From NCBI GenBank assembly GCA_017883205.1, contig JADGNZ010000044.1, positions 1 to 51,074 on the forward strand: a stretch of 51,074 bases of DNA, in the 5' to 3' direction. The number at the start of each line of letters is the position of its first letter. Position 1 is the first letter of the stretch. The notes under the pieces were generated by a model. That model was given only the letters and a program-made list of their open reading frames with translations. It did no database searches and was not told the origin of the DNA. Of this stretch, positions 25,760 to 35,642 are shown one piece after another. The position numbers and the translations under genes were made by a program. The stretch comes from Thermoanaerobaculia bacterium (GTDB taxonomy: Bacteria > Acidobacteriota > Thermoanaerobaculia > Gp7-AA8).

Positions 25760-26307
25760 GAATCACCCGGTTCGTTCTTTCGCTCATCATCGTCGTTGCG
25801 GCGATGGCGACGCTGTTCGCCCAGGGAACTGCCCAGAAGAAGGGAGCGCCGCCAGTTCCAACCGCAACCGCGACAGCAGCAACAACTGCGACGTCGAGTC
25901 CCGATCAGACCATGCAGCATAGTCTGCAGGAGATCGTCGAAGAGCCCAGCGCACCCGACACGTATCACTACGACGCGCAGGGCCGCCGCGATCCGTTCCA
26001 ATCTCTGATCGGACCCGCGCCGAAGCTGCAAACGGGCGCCCGTCCGCTGGGACCGCCCGGATTCCTGATCGACGAGATCAAGATCCAGGGTGTCGTGAAG
26101 ACGCGGGCGGGTCTCGTGGCGATGATCAACGGTCCCGACAACAAGAGCTACCTCGTGAAGATCGGGGACAAGATCCTCGATGGCGAAATCATTCGCATCA
26201 CACCAAACTCGATCGTTTTCCGGCAGGAGGTCAACGACCCCACCCGGATCGAACGGTTCCGTGAGGTCGTCAAGGAGATCGTCTCCTCCGAAGTTCAGAA
26301 GAAGTAG
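25756..26307 (+). CDS. pilP: Type IV pilus assembly protein PilP
   Basis: The protein has 183 residues. The signal peptide ends near TLFAQ; unlike many PilP proteins, no lipobox Cys is present, so anchoring may differ. The central part is disordered and Thr/Ala-rich, then comes YHYDAQGRRDPFQSLIG, the conserved PilP segment, and a beta-rich C-terminal domain (IKIQGVVKTRAGLVAMINGP). PilP links PilNO to the PilQ secretin. It overlaps pilO by 4 bp and lies 66 bp before pilQ. Confidence 0.92.
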   Translation: MRITRFVLSLIIVVAAMATLFAQGTAQKKGAPPVPTATATAATTATSSPDQTMQHSLQEIVEEPSAPDTYHYDAQGRRDPFQSLIGPAPKLQTGARPLGPPGFLIDEIKIQGVVKTRAGLVAMINGPDNKSYLVKIGDKILDGEIIRITPNSIVFRQEVNDPTRIERFREVVKEIVSSEVQKK

Positions 26308-26373
26308 GGGTTTGCGTCCCGCGTTGTGCAGGCCATGTGTGTGGAGGGCTGTGAGATGGTGAAGGTGAGACGT

Positions 26374-29013
26374 ATGACAAGAGCCAAGCTGATCCTGCTG
26401 ATTACAGGCATGCTGGTGGCGAACGTTACCGGCGCGTCTGCAGCGTTCTGGAAACGCAATACGGCCGCAAAGGCTCCCTCGCAGGCTGCCACCGCCGCCA
26501 CACCCACCGGAATGTCGCTCACGGCGATCGATATCGAGTCGGCCCCGGTGCCCCGCCTGATCCTTCGTACAACCGCCAGTCCGGTCTACACCTCCTACAG
26601 CCCGATGCCCGACGTCTTCGTGATCGATCTTACCGGCGCGTCGAAAGCGGCATCGCTCGTGATTCCATCCATCCTCCCCTCATCGGTCGGCTCAGTCTCC
26701 GTCGAAGAAGTCACGGAGATGGGATCGCGGCTCACGCGTGTCACGGTACATCTCGCGCAGCCCGCGTCGATCGAAGCGGCGGCGGAAGAAAACAGCATCG
26801 CCATCAATTTGCCGGCCGTAAGCACCGCCGCCGTGGCCGAAGCTGCGCCCGCAGCCAAGCCTGACGACGCTCCGCCGCAGGTCAAGGCGGTCGCCACGGT
26901 CACGAACACCGAAACGACGCCAGCGGCCAAAGTGGAAGAGATTCCTGCGCCTGCCCCTGCACCTGTTACGGTCAGCGAGCCGGCCGCCGAAGTTGCCAAA
27001 CCGGCCATCGAGCCGGCGGTCGTCGCCGAGCCGCTTCCGTCGACCGCCCGGGCCACGGTGCTCCGGAAGATTGAGACGAGCGGAGCCGGGACGGCGATGG
27101 AAGTGAGCATCGCAACCGACGGCGACGTAACCTACAACACGTTCAAGCTGCAGAAGCCAGCCCGCGCAGTCATCGATCTCGACGGCATCAACAACAAGCT
27201 CGCCAGGAACATCATCAACGTCTCCGATCCGGTCGTGAAACGGATTCGCGTTTCCCAGTTCAAGGGCGCCCCACAGCCGGTCACGCGCGTCGTCCTCGAC
27301 CTCGATGACAACGCCACCTATCACGTCACCAAAACCGCCAGCGGTCTCCACGTCACCTTCGACGCAGCCTCGGCGCTTGCGACAGTGGCAGCGCCGGCGC
27401 CTGCACCGCCACCACCGCCGAAACCGAAACCGGAGCGGCCGCTCGTCGCTGCCGTACCCGCCCCGCCGCCTCCGGCCATCAGCGTGACCGCCAGAGCGGC
27501 ACCGCCCGCCGACATTCCGGCGCGCGTTCCGACGATCGCCGAGAACGAGGCCTGGAAGATGCCCGAGCCTCAGAAGCGGGCCACCTCGGTCATCAACGCG
27601 CCTCAGGATCAGACACCGCCGATGTCGACGAAGAAGAAACGGAATACTACCTCTCCGACGATCGCCGCGGTCGCCGATCCGACCCCTCCGGGTGAGAACG
27701 TATTCAGCGATCCGCAGTCCGCCACGCCTCCAGCCACGCAGGCGTCGAGCGGGACTCTGCTCTCGGCGGGAGGCGGCGGACGCACACTCAGCGGAAGCGA
27801 CAAGCCGTACACCGGCGAGCCGCTCTCGCTCAACCTCAAGGACGCCGACATCAAGGACGTCCTCCACACGTTCCAGCAGCTCACCGGACTCAATATCGCC
27901 GTCGACCCGCAGGTCACTGGGGCCGTGACTGTTGATTTCACCGACATTCCGTGGGATCAGGCCCTGGAGATCATCCTGCGCCAGAACGGCCTCGCGTACG
28001 TCCTCGAGGGGAACGTGATGCGCGTCGGCACGGCCGCGCGTCTCGCGGAAGAGGTTGAGGCGAACCGGCGCCTTGCCGATCAGCAGCGGCTCAACGTTCC
28101 GCTGGAGACGGTAGGGTTCAAGCTCTCTTACGCGCGCGCTACGGACGCGGCCGCTCTCCTTCGCGAGATGGCATCACCGCGAGCCCGCATTATCGTCGAC
28201 CAGCGTACGAACCAGCTCATCATCAGCGAGATCCCCGTTTATCTGCAGACGATGCGGAATCTCATCCAGTCGGTCGATGTGCCGACGCGCCAGGTCGTGA
28301 TCGAAGCGCGCATCGTCGAAACGACGAAGACGTTCGCGCAGCAGTTCGGCTTCAACTGGGGCTTCCGGGCCACCATGGATCCGTCGCTCGGCACGGGCAC
28401 CGGGTTGGTCTTCCCCAACCGCATCGACACCGTCGGCGGTCCGTTCAACTTTGGAGCCGGCAATCCCGCGCTCTCGTTCACGCTGCAGAACGTGCTGGGC
28501 ACGTTCAATCTCGATCTCGCGCTGCTGGCAGCCGAGAACGAAGGTCTGGTGCGCGTCATCTCCGCGCCGCGCGTCATGACTCAGGACAACAGCTCGGCAG
28601 AGATTCAGAGCGGGTTCCAGATCCCGTATCAGACCCGCATCAACCTGACCACCACTGTTCAGTACGTCGATGCAACCTTGCGTCTCACGGTTACACCCCA
28701 GATCACCGAAGCCGGGACCGTGATCATGGATATCCAGGTTCAGAAGAATGAGCCGGACACCGGCCTCAATATCGTGGGAGGCGCCGGCACTCCGCTGTCG
28801 ACCCGCCGGGCCCAGACCAAACTCATGGTACGCGACGGCGGTACGACCGTCATCGCGGGTATCTATCAGGTGAAGGAAAACAATGGCCAAACGCGGATGC
28901 CCTTCCTTCATCAGATCCCGGTCCTGGGAGCCCTGTTCCGCACGCATGACATCAGCACGTCGCATGACGAGCTCCTGATCTTCATCACGCCGCGGATCGT
29001 GAGGGCATCCTGA
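26374..29013 (+). CDS. pilQ: Type IV pilus outer-membrane secretin PilQ
   Basis: From ATG at 26374 the protein has 879 residues. AAGGTGAG precedes that ATG and it opens a signal peptide (AKLILLITGMLVANVTGASA). ATG at 26356 is an alternative. Two AMIN domains (about 35-130 and 225-330) bind peptidoglycan. A Pro-rich linker follows, then an STN/N0 domain (LSLNLKDADIKDVLHTFQQL), an N1 domain and the secretin barrel, ending RMPFLHQIPVLGALFRTHD...LLIFITPRIV. It is the outer-membrane channel for the pilus fibre. Last gene of pilMNOPQ. Confidence 0.96.
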   Translation: MTRAKLILLITGMLVANVTGASAAFWKRNTAAKAPSQAATAATPTGMSLTAIDIESAPVPRLILRTTASPVYTSYSPMPDVFVIDLTGASKAASLVIPSILPSSVGSVSVEEVTEMGSRLTRVTVHLAQPASIEAAAEENSIAINLPAVSTAAVAEAAPAAKPDDAPPQVKAVATVTNTETTPAAKVEEIPAPAPAPVTVSEPAAEVAKPAIEPAVVAEPLPSTARATVLRKIETSGAGTAMEVSIATDGDVTYNTFKLQKPARAVIDLDGINNKLARNIINVSDPVVKRIRVSQFKGAPQPVTRVVLDLDDNATYHVTKTASGLHVTFDAASALATVAAPAPAPPPPPKPKPERPLVAAVPAPPPPAISVTARAAPPADIPARVPTIAENEAWKMPEPQKRATSVINAPQDQTPPMSTKKKRNTTSPTIAAVADPTPPGENVFSDPQSATPPATQASSGTLLSAGGGGRTLSGSDKPYTGEPLSLNLKDADIKDVLHTFQQLTGLNIAVDPQVTGAVTVDFTDIPWDQALEIILRQNGLAYVLEGNVMRVGTAARLAEEVEANRRLADQQRLNVPLETVGFKLSYARATDAAALLREMASPRARIIVDQRTNQLIISEIPVYLQTMRNLIQSVDVPTRQVVIEARIVETTKTFAQQFGFNWGFRATMDPSLGTGTGLVFPNRIDTVGGPFNFGAGNPALSFTLQNVLGTFNLDLALLAAENEGLVRVISAPRVMTQDNSSAEIQSGFQIPYQTRINLTTTVQYVDATLRLTVTPQITEAGTVIMDIQVQKNEPDTGLNIVGGAGTPLSTRRAQTKLMVRDGGTTVIAGIYQVKENNGQTRMPFLHQIPVLGALFRTHDISTSHDELLIFITPRIVRAS

Positions 29014-29077
29014 TAAGTCGTAATAAAATAGGAACCGGTCGATGCTGTGGACGAAATGTGGTTTTGGAGGGTGGGAC

Positions 29078-29665
29078 ATGAGGATGAAGCAAATTGCACT
29101 GATCGCTACGGTCATTCTGCTCAGCGTGGCGGTTCTGTCCTGTAATTCGATCGCCAAGGAGAGCAGTCCGGTCATGCTGGTCGTCTCCGGAACGCAGAAC
29201 CTCAATCAAATCGACCTGCAGGCAGGCGCCGCGGGTTGCGCGACGTCGCTTGGAACGGTCCAGATGTCCGTCAGGCTTCTTCAGAATCAGAATGATCCGC
29301 TGGTCCCCGTGAATAACAATTTCAACGACGTCAAGCTCGATCGCTACCAGGTCACATATCAGCGGACGGACGGGGGAAAGCTCGTGCCGCCCACCTTCGT
29401 GCGCTCGACGGCGCAGGTGCTGACTGCAGGCGGTTCGGCGCAGAGCCTCAGCGATTTCATCGCCTTTGAGACGAACGCCCTCAACCTGGCGCCATTTGCT
29501 GCGCTGCTGCCGCAGAACGGCGGGAAGGATCCGGACACCGGCCTTGGCTTTGTGAAGATGGACATCATTCTCACGGTTTACGGCTCGACGCTGGCCGGCG
29601 AGCGCGTGAGTGGTTCGGCGAGGTTTCCGGTGAACTTCTGCTTCAACTGCGGCGGCTGTTTCTAG
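29078..29665 (+). CDS. Putative lipoprotein of unknown function downstream of pilQ
   Basis: The protein has 195 residues from ATG at 29078, chosen for GGAGGGTGGGAC directly upstream. The leader ends VAVLSC, a lipobox. The body is beta-rich and soluble with no motif I recognise. It ends CFNCGGCF, a Cys/Gly cluster that may form disulfides. It starts 64 bp after pilQ on the same strand, and a surface or pilus-associated role is only inferred from position. Confidence 0.85.
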   Translation: MRMKQIALIATVILLSVAVLSCNSIAKESSPVMLVVSGTQNLNQIDLQAGAAGCATSLGTVQMSVRLLQNQNDPLVPVNNNFNDVKLDRYQVTYQRTDGGKLVPPTFVRSTAQVLTAGGSAQSLSDFIAFETNALNLAPFAALLPQNGGKDPDTGLGFVKMDIILTVYGSTLAGERVSGSARFPVNFCFNCGGCF

Positions 29666-29733
29666 TTACCACGCCGGCCTTCCGGGCCGGGTCCGTGTGG
29701 TGTGGGTGTGATGAGGAGTTGACGGGGGTAGAC

Positions 29734-31953
29734 ATGAAGCAGACAAAACAGCAATCCATCTTCCTGGCGCTTGTAGCGCTTTTGGCGCTCTTCGCGGGAT
29801 GCAAAGGCGAGTCACCGACTGCGCCGCCTCCCATCACCGGCACGACCGGAACAACAGGCACCGGCAGCGGCGCGACACAGCCGCCCGTCGGCGCCACCAT
29901 CACGCTCGTGGCATCGACGAACCCGGCAACGACCGGCTCGATATCGACGATCACGGCGACCGTCACGCAGAACAATGCACCTGTGCCGAACGGAACGGCG
30001 GTCGAGTTCTCCACGACGAGTCTCAACGCCAATTTCACCGACACCACGGACAATCCGACGACGCTGATCCGGACCACCACGGCAGGCATAGCCAAAGCGA
30101 CAGTCACAGCAAGCACCGCCGGTCCGGTCGTCGTGAACGCGACCGTCAACAACGTGACGAAGAGCATTACGATCAACTTCCAGGACGCGGTCATTCCGCC
30201 CAACCCACCCTCGAATGCGCCGACGATCAGCGTCATCAATCCCGCCTTTGGACTACCGACGGGGAACGAGCAGGTGACCATCACGGGTACGAACTTCCGC
30301 CCGCCGGTGCGAGTCCTGTTCGATCCGGGAAGTGGTCAGGCGCCGAAAGAGGGGTTCGTCAGCAGCGTCACGCCAACTTCGATCACGGTCATCACGCCCG
30401 CGTTCGACCTCGGCGTGAGCCAGCAGCTCATCGTCTCCATTACGGTCATCGTCGAAGCGGGCGCGCCCACCGAACAGCGCGTGACCAAAGCGGCTGCCTT
30501 TACCTACACGGCACCCGTTCTGACGCCAGTCTTCCGTTCCCTCTCGCCGACGTCCGGTCCGATCGATGGCGGAACGCGAATCGCCATCACTGGCGACGCC
30601 TTCGACTCGCGTGTACAGGTCTTCTTCGGGTCGGCCGCGGCCCAGGTTCTCAGCGTGACCTTCCACGAGATCGATGTCTTGTCGCCGACCGCGCGTGACA
30701 CCAATCCAAATGGCTCCGGCACTGTGACCGGACCGGTCGACCTCCGCATTCTCAACGTCAATTCTGGCAAGTCCGTCACCGCGCCGGCAGCATTCCGGTA
30801 CGTGAACAAGATGCAGATCACCGCCATCACGCCGAACCAGGGGCCGTTCACCGGTGGCACCAAGTTCGTCATCGATGGCACCGGCTTCGACGACCCGGTG
30901 ACTGTCTTTCTCGATGGCATTGCTGCCTCGGTTATCAAAGTGTCGGGGTCCGAGATCACCGGAATCTCCAGCGGCATCGCCTTAACGGGCTGTGCTGACT
31001 CAACGGGGCCGGTCGTGGTCACGAACGTGAACAATGGAGATTCGGCCACAGGTCTGACCTGGATCTATCGTGTGTTGAAACCGATCATCGTCTCAGTGAC
31101 CAGCTCACCGGTTGCGCTCAATGGCACTGCCACCGTCGTTGTGACGAATGCCGTCGGATTCCCGCGTATCACGATCGGCGGTCTTGGTGCCAACATCACC
31201 GCGCAGGTTGATAACGGCAACGGAACCACGACCTTCACGGTCCTGGTGCCCGGCACGTTGACGCTCACCGGTCTGGCGTGTGCAGGCGTTCCGGGAGCGA
31301 CCGCACTACAGCCGACCGCGTTTGACGTGACGTATACGAGTCTCACCACCGGTTGCACCGACACTCTGACCAAGGCATTGACGGTTGTTCCACCCGCGAC
31401 GCCTACGCTCTTCCTCTCGCCAAATGGCTTCTCTCCATTCAGCGGCACGATCACAAACGGCATGACGATCAACGTTACAAATCCCGGTGTCGGTTATGTC
31501 TCAGCACCGGCCGTCTCGATCACGGGTGGGGGCGGTTCCGGCGCAACGGCGACCGCTACAGTCACCGCTGGCGGCGTCTCATCGGTCACGGTCACGAATC
31601 CAGGCACCAATTACACCTCGGCGCCAGCCGTAGGCTTCTCCGGCGGCGGAGGCTCAGGAGCGGCCGCGACCGCGGCGATCACCAATACGGTGACGCCGTC
31701 GCCTACGCAGACAGTTACGATCGTCAATACGGGGGCTTCGGCGCTGAGTATCACCAGCGTCACGCCGAGCGGCGCCGGATGCGCGCAGTTCAATTTGAAT
31801 CTGCCAGGACCTCAGTCGCTGGCTACTTGTGATGTCGCGCCGGTCATCGTCCGCTACAACGGCACGACCACTCCGTCGTCGTCACAATGTACGATCACCA
31901 TCGTCACCAACGCCGGCACCAAGAACTTGCAACTCAGTGGCACATCTCAATAA
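29734..31953 (+). CDS. Surface lipoprotein with Big/IPT-TIG immunoglobulin-like repeats
   Basis: The protein has 739 residues from ATG at 29734 with GGGGGT upstream. The lipobox is LFAGC. A low-complexity Thr/Gly linker precedes a bacterial Ig-like domain (STNPATTGSISTITATVTQN), then three IPT/TIG domains whose starts are recognisable as INPAFGLPTGNEQVTITGTNF, LSPTSGPIDGGTRIAITGDAF and ITPNQGPFTGGTKFVIDGTG. Two repeats of the type SAPAVSITGGGGSGATATA follow, then a C-terminal beta domain. Such stacks serve adhesion or polysaccharide binding. Its position behind the pilus genes suggests a cell-surface adhesin. Confidence 0.9.
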   Translation: MKQTKQQSIFLALVALLALFAGCKGESPTAPPPITGTTGTTGTGSGATQPPVGATITLVASTNPATTGSISTITATVTQNNAPVPNGTAVEFSTTSLNANFTDTTDNPTTLIRTTTAGIAKATVTASTAGPVVVNATVNNVTKSITINFQDAVIPPNPPSNAPTISVINPAFGLPTGNEQVTITGTNFRPPVRVLFDPGSGQAPKEGFVSSVTPTSITVITPAFDLGVSQQLIVSITVIVEAGAPTEQRVTKAAAFTYTAPVLTPVFRSLSPTSGPIDGGTRIAITGDAFDSRVQVFFGSAAAQVLSVTFHEIDVLSPTARDTNPNGSGTVTGPVDLRILNVNSGKSVTAPAAFRYVNKMQITAITPNQGPFTGGTKFVIDGTGFDDPVTVFLDGIAASVIKVSGSEITGISSGIALTGCADSTGPVVVTNVNNGDSATGLTWIYRVLKPIIVSVTSSPVALNGTATVVVTNAVGFPRITIGGLGANITAQVDNGNGTTTFTVLVPGTLTLTGLACAGVPGATALQPTAFDVTYTSLTTGCTDTLTKALTVVPPATPTLFLSPNGFSPFSGTITNGMTINVTNPGVGYVSAPAVSITGGGGSGATATATVTAGGVSSVTVTNPGTNYTSAPAVGFSGGGGSGAAATAAITNTVTPSPTQTVTIVNTGASALSITSVTPSGAGCAQFNLNLPGPQSLATCDVAPVIVRYNGTTTPSSSQCTITIVTNAGTKNLQLSGTSQ

Positions 31954-31976
31954 CTGATTCGCAGCACCTCATTACC

Positions 31977-32010
31977 CGAACCGCCCCTTCGCCGGGGCGG
32001 TTCGTTTCTG
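31977..32010 (+). terminator. Intrinsic terminator after the TIG lipoprotein
   Basis: GAACCGCCCC (31978-31987) pairs perfectly with GGGGCGGTTC (31994-32003) around a 6-nt loop, extended by a flanking C-G pair and followed by GTTTCT. It lies 24 bp after the stop. Confidence 0.85.
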
Positions 32011-32063
32011 CGGCCGAGGTTGCGCCGCCCGCGGTTGTTGAACAGAATTCGAACTACCAGCAC

Positions 32064-33281
32064 ATGGCTCAACCCGGCATCAACGCCAAACTCGAAGAGC
32101 TGCAGTTCCGGCTCAAGACCGATCCGAAGAGCAGGCTCTTTTTCCAGCTCGCGGAAGAGCTGCGGCGACACGGGAAGCTCACCGAGGCCGAGCAGGTGCT
32201 CCGCAATGGCCTCCACGTACACACGTCCTACCTCTCCGCCTGGGTCAGCCTCGGCCGCGTGCTGCGCGAGCAGAGCAAGAACGCCGAGGCGGTCGAGGCC
32301 CTGACGACGGCCATGCAGGTCGATCCGGGGAACGTCGTTGCCGCCCGTTTGCTTGCCGACGCCTACCTGGACCTCGGCGAGAAAATCGAGGCTATCAAGA
32401 AATATAAACTCGTCAATGCCCTGATGCCTTCAGAGGAGCTCGAGGAGAAGATCGCCAATCTCGACCGTGAGATTCAGGCACCGTCGCCGGTCTCGCTGCC
32501 GGAAGCGACTGCTCCCCAGCCGGAGGCCGATGCCGTGCCGGAGTCGCCGTTCGCCGCCGCAGAGTCGCCGTCGCCATCTGCGGAGACGGAGCCGCAGCCG
32601 GCGCACACCGCGGAACTGGTCGGCGCGGCATGGGAGGAGGACGCGCCGTCCGCTCCCTCCGGTCAAGCGAGCGAGGCTCAGACGCCCGAGGTGACACCGC
32701 CCGAGCCCTATCACTACACCGTCGAAACGCCGTTCGATACCGGCGACGACGAGCCGATGGCTGCGCGCCACGTGGTGAGTCCATTCGAGGATCCGGCCGG
32801 CTATTCGGCGGCTGCGCTCGAAGTCGAACAGCCCGAAGGCATGCACATCGAGGAGATGGCAGTCGAGCCCGCGGCATCCAATCCGTGGTCCGAGACACAG
32901 CCGGAAGCATTCCCGGAGAGTGAGCCGGCGGCCGAAGTCTTTGCGCCTGCCGGGCCGGAGCCAGCGCCCTCGGCGGACGTGGATGGTGACATCACGGCCA
33001 CGACGACGATGGCGGACCTCTACGTGCGGCAGGGCTTGGTCGATGACGCGCGCAAGATTTATGAGCAGGTGTTGCAGCGTCATCCCGGCGATGCCGAAGT
33101 ACGCGCCAAGCTCGAAGCGCTCACTGCCTCGGCACCGGCCGCCGCAGCCGTTCACGAAGAGCCGGTCAACGATAAACCGATCGACGATGAGCCGGATGTG
33201 ACGATTGCCGGCTCCCCGAAAGTGAGGGTTCTCCAGCAGTGGTTGGCCAAAGTCGGGCGGCGGGAGGAAGGGCGTGCATAG
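32064..33281 (+). CDS. TPR protein with long acidic Pro/Ala/Glu linker
   Basis: The protein has 405 residues. The frame is open upstream to 31887, but that part overlaps the terminator and the previous gene, so ATG at 32064 is used. Residues about 5-130 hold TPR helices (FFQLAEELRRHGKLTEAEQV). About 145-310 is disordered and rich in Pro, Ala and Glu. About 315-355 is a final TPR-like hairpin (TMADLYVRQGLVDDARKIYE), reminiscent of the FimV C-terminal motif. It has no signal peptide. It overlaps the roadblock gene by 8 bp, so the two are translationally coupled. Confidence 0.88.
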   Translation: MAQPGINAKLEELQFRLKTDPKSRLFFQLAEELRRHGKLTEAEQVLRNGLHVHTSYLSAWVSLGRVLREQSKNAEAVEALTTAMQVDPGNVVAARLLADAYLDLGEKIEAIKKYKLVNALMPSEELEEKIANLDREIQAPSPVSLPEATAPQPEADAVPESPFAAAESPSPSAETEPQPAHTAELVGAAWEEDAPSAPSGQASEAQTPEVTPPEPYHYTVETPFDTGDDEPMAARHVVSPFEDPAGYSAAALEVEQPEGMHIEEMAVEPAASNPWSETQPEAFPESEPAAEVFAPAGPEPAPSADVDGDITATTTMADLYVRQGLVDDARKIYEQVLQRHPGDAEVRAKLEALTASAPAAAAVHEEPVNDKPIDDEPDVTIAGSPKVRVLQQWLAKVGRREEGRA

Positions 33282-33639
33282 CGGCGTTTTTCGTGACGCA
33301 CTCGAATCGATTCGCGATCACGTGGAGGGGACGCTGGCGGTCAGCCTCATCGCGCTTGACGGCATCGCCATCGAGTCGATCACGTCCGATTCCGTTCCTC
33401 TCGACGTCATGGGCGCCGAGTTCGGCGGCTTCATCAAATCGGTCCGCCTGTCGAATACCGACCTGCATACCGGTGACGTTTTGCAGTTCTCCCTATTCAC
33501 CGAGAAGTACATTACCTTGCTCTCGGCGGTCACCCCGGAGTACTTTCTGCTGCTCGTGATGCAGCCGGACGGAAACTATGGCCGCGCGCGGCACGAGCTG
33601 GCGAAGGCGAAATTCGCTCTTCGCGATGAGCTGGTCTGA
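33274..33639 (+). CDS. Roadblock/LC7-domain protein (MglB-like)
   Basis: The protein has 121 residues from GTG, with GGAGG about 8 nt upstream inside the preceding gene. It is a single roadblock/LC7 fold: helix [20 protein letters not shown], strand segment [10 protein letters not shown], later [22 protein letters not shown]. Roadblock proteins are regulators of small Ras-like GTPases; MglB controls the polarity GTPase MglA in motile bacteria with type IV pili. No MglA gene is present in the window, so the partner is unknown. Confidence 0.85.
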   Translation: MHSGVFRDALESIRDHVEGTLAVSLIALDGIAIESITSDSVPLDVMGAEFGGFIKSVRLSNTDLHTGDVLQFSLFTEKYITLLSAVTPEYFLLLVMQPDGNYGRARHELAKAKFALRDELV

Positions 33640-33650
33640 GGGATCGAATT

Positions 33651-34151
<501 letters not shown>

Positions 34152-34165
34152 CTCTCGTTAACGCT

Positions 34166-35518
34166 ATGCCGACAATCTCGAAAGTCCTGATCGCCAACCG
34201 CGGCGAGATCGCGCTACGCGTCATCCTCGCGTGCAAGGAGCTGGGTCTCAAGACGGTCGCCGTGCATTCGGAGGCCGACCGCGATGCGCTCCATGTCCGC
34301 TATGCCGACGACGACGTCTGCATCGGGCCGGCGGCGTCGCGCCAGAGCTACCTGAACATCTCCTCGATCATCGCCGCGGCCGAGATCACCGGCGCCGACG
34401 CCATTCATCCCGGCTACGGCTTCCTCGCGGAGAACGCGCATTTCGCGGAGATTGCCGGAGAGTGCGGTCTCACGTTCATCGGCCCGACGCCAGAGTCGAT
34501 CCGGCTGATGGGAAACAAAGCCGTCGCCCGTGACACCGCGAAGAAAGCCGGCGTTCCCATCCTGCCGGGCAGCGACGGGCCGGTTCGCACGTTCGAGGAA
34601 GCCCGCGATGTGGCCCAGACGATCGGGTTTCCCGTTATCCTCAAGGCCTCGGCAGGCGGCGGCGGACGCGGCATGCGCATCTGCAACGACGAGACCAGTC
34701 TCCAGAGCGCATTCGACACCGCACGCAACGAGGCCGAGCGCGCCTTCGGTTCCGCGGACGTCTACATCGAAAAGTATCTCGAGCATCCGCGCCACATCGA
34801 GATTCAGGTCTTCGGCGATACCCACGGCCGCATCGTTCACCTCGGCGAGCGCGAATGCTCGATTCAGCGCCGCCATCAGAAGCTATTGGAGGAGTCGCCA
34901 TCGCCTGTACTTACGCAGGAATTGCGACAAGCGATGGGCGAAGCGGCGATCAAGTTGTGTCAGGCGGTCGACTACGTCAACGCCGGGACGATCGAGTTCC
35001 TCTTTCAGGATGGCCAGTTCTATTTCATGGAGATGAACACGCGCATCCAGGTCGAGCACGCCGTCACGGAAGAAGTCACGGGCATGGACCTGGTGAAAGA
35101 GCAGATTCGCGTCGCTTCCGGTTTGCCCTTGACGATGCCCCAGCACGAGCTCCGTCTCCGCGGCCACGCCATCGAGTTCCGCATCAACGCCGAGGATCCG
35201 GTGACGTTCGCGCCGAATCCGGGAAAGATCCGGGAGTTTCACATCCCGGGCGGCCCGGGAGTCCGCGTCGACACGGCCGCATATCGCGACTACGTGATCC
35301 CGCCACATTACGACTCGCTGATCGCCAAGCTGATCGTGAGAGGAAAGGACCGCTCCGAGGCGCTGGCCCGCGGCCGGCGAGCACTGGAGCAGTTCATCAT
35401 CGAAGGTGTGAAGACCTCGATTCCTCTCCACCGCGCCATCGTCAACAACGATCGCTTCATCCGCGGCGAGTTCTCCACCAGGTTCATGGAGGAGTTCGAG
35501 TGGGGGAGAGAGGGATGA
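34166..35518 (+). CDS. accC: Acetyl-CoA carboxylase biotin carboxylase subunit
   Basis: The protein has 450 residues, the normal length. It opens [20 protein letters not shown], with the ATP-grasp glycine loop [13 protein letters not shown], the metal-binding [12 protein letters not shown] and a C-terminal biotin carboxylase domain (INAEDP). It carboxylates biotin on AccB using ATP and bicarbonate. The stop is followed immediately by a long hairpin (35524-35634). Confidence 0.97.
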   Translation: MPTISKVLIANRGEIALRVILACKELGLKTVAVHSEADRDALHVRYADDDVCIGPAASRQSYLNISSIIAAAEITGADAIHPGYGFLAENAHFAEIAGECGLTFIGPTPESIRLMGNKAVARDTAKKAGVPILPGSDGPVRTFEEARDVAQTIGFPVILKASAGGGGRGMRICNDETSLQSAFDTARNEAERAFGSADVYIEKYLEHPRHIEIQVFGDTHGRIVHLGERECSIQRRHQKLLEESPSPVLTQELRQAMGEAAIKLCQAVDYVNAGTIEFLFQDGQFYFMEMNTRIQVEHAVTEEVTGMDLVKEQIRVASGLPLTMPQHELRLRGHAIEFRINAEDPVTFAPNPGKIREFHIPGGPGVRVDTAAYRDYVIPPHYDSLIAKLIVRGKDRSEALARGRRALEQFIIEGVKTSIPLHRAIVNNDRFIRGEFSTRFMEEFEWGREG

Positions 35519-35523
35519 GAGAC

Positions 35524-35634
35524 AGAGATCAGCGACAAGAGATTAGAGATCAGGACAGCTCCGTTGGTCCCTGATCTCTTGTCTCTGATCCCCTGTCTGT
35601 TGTCCTGATCTCTAATCTCTTGTCTCTGATCTCT
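35524..35634. repeat. Hairpin with 34-bp arms between accC and aroK
   Basis: Arms 35524-35557 and 35601-35634 are reverse complements with a single mismatch; the inner 24 bp are perfect (ending GAGATCAGGACA / TGTCCTGATCTC). The intervening segment carries more of the same AGAGATCAG-type words. It begins 6 bp after the accC stop and ends 8 bp before the aroK ATG. It has the same word family as 11751-11880. Confidence 0.97.
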
Positions 35635-35642
35635 GCTGCAAC

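Noticed and set aside
28174-29205. 343-residue minus-strand reading frame across the end of pilQ
   Set aside because: It is antisense to the secretin domain and the following lipoprotein leader and has no recognisable motif.
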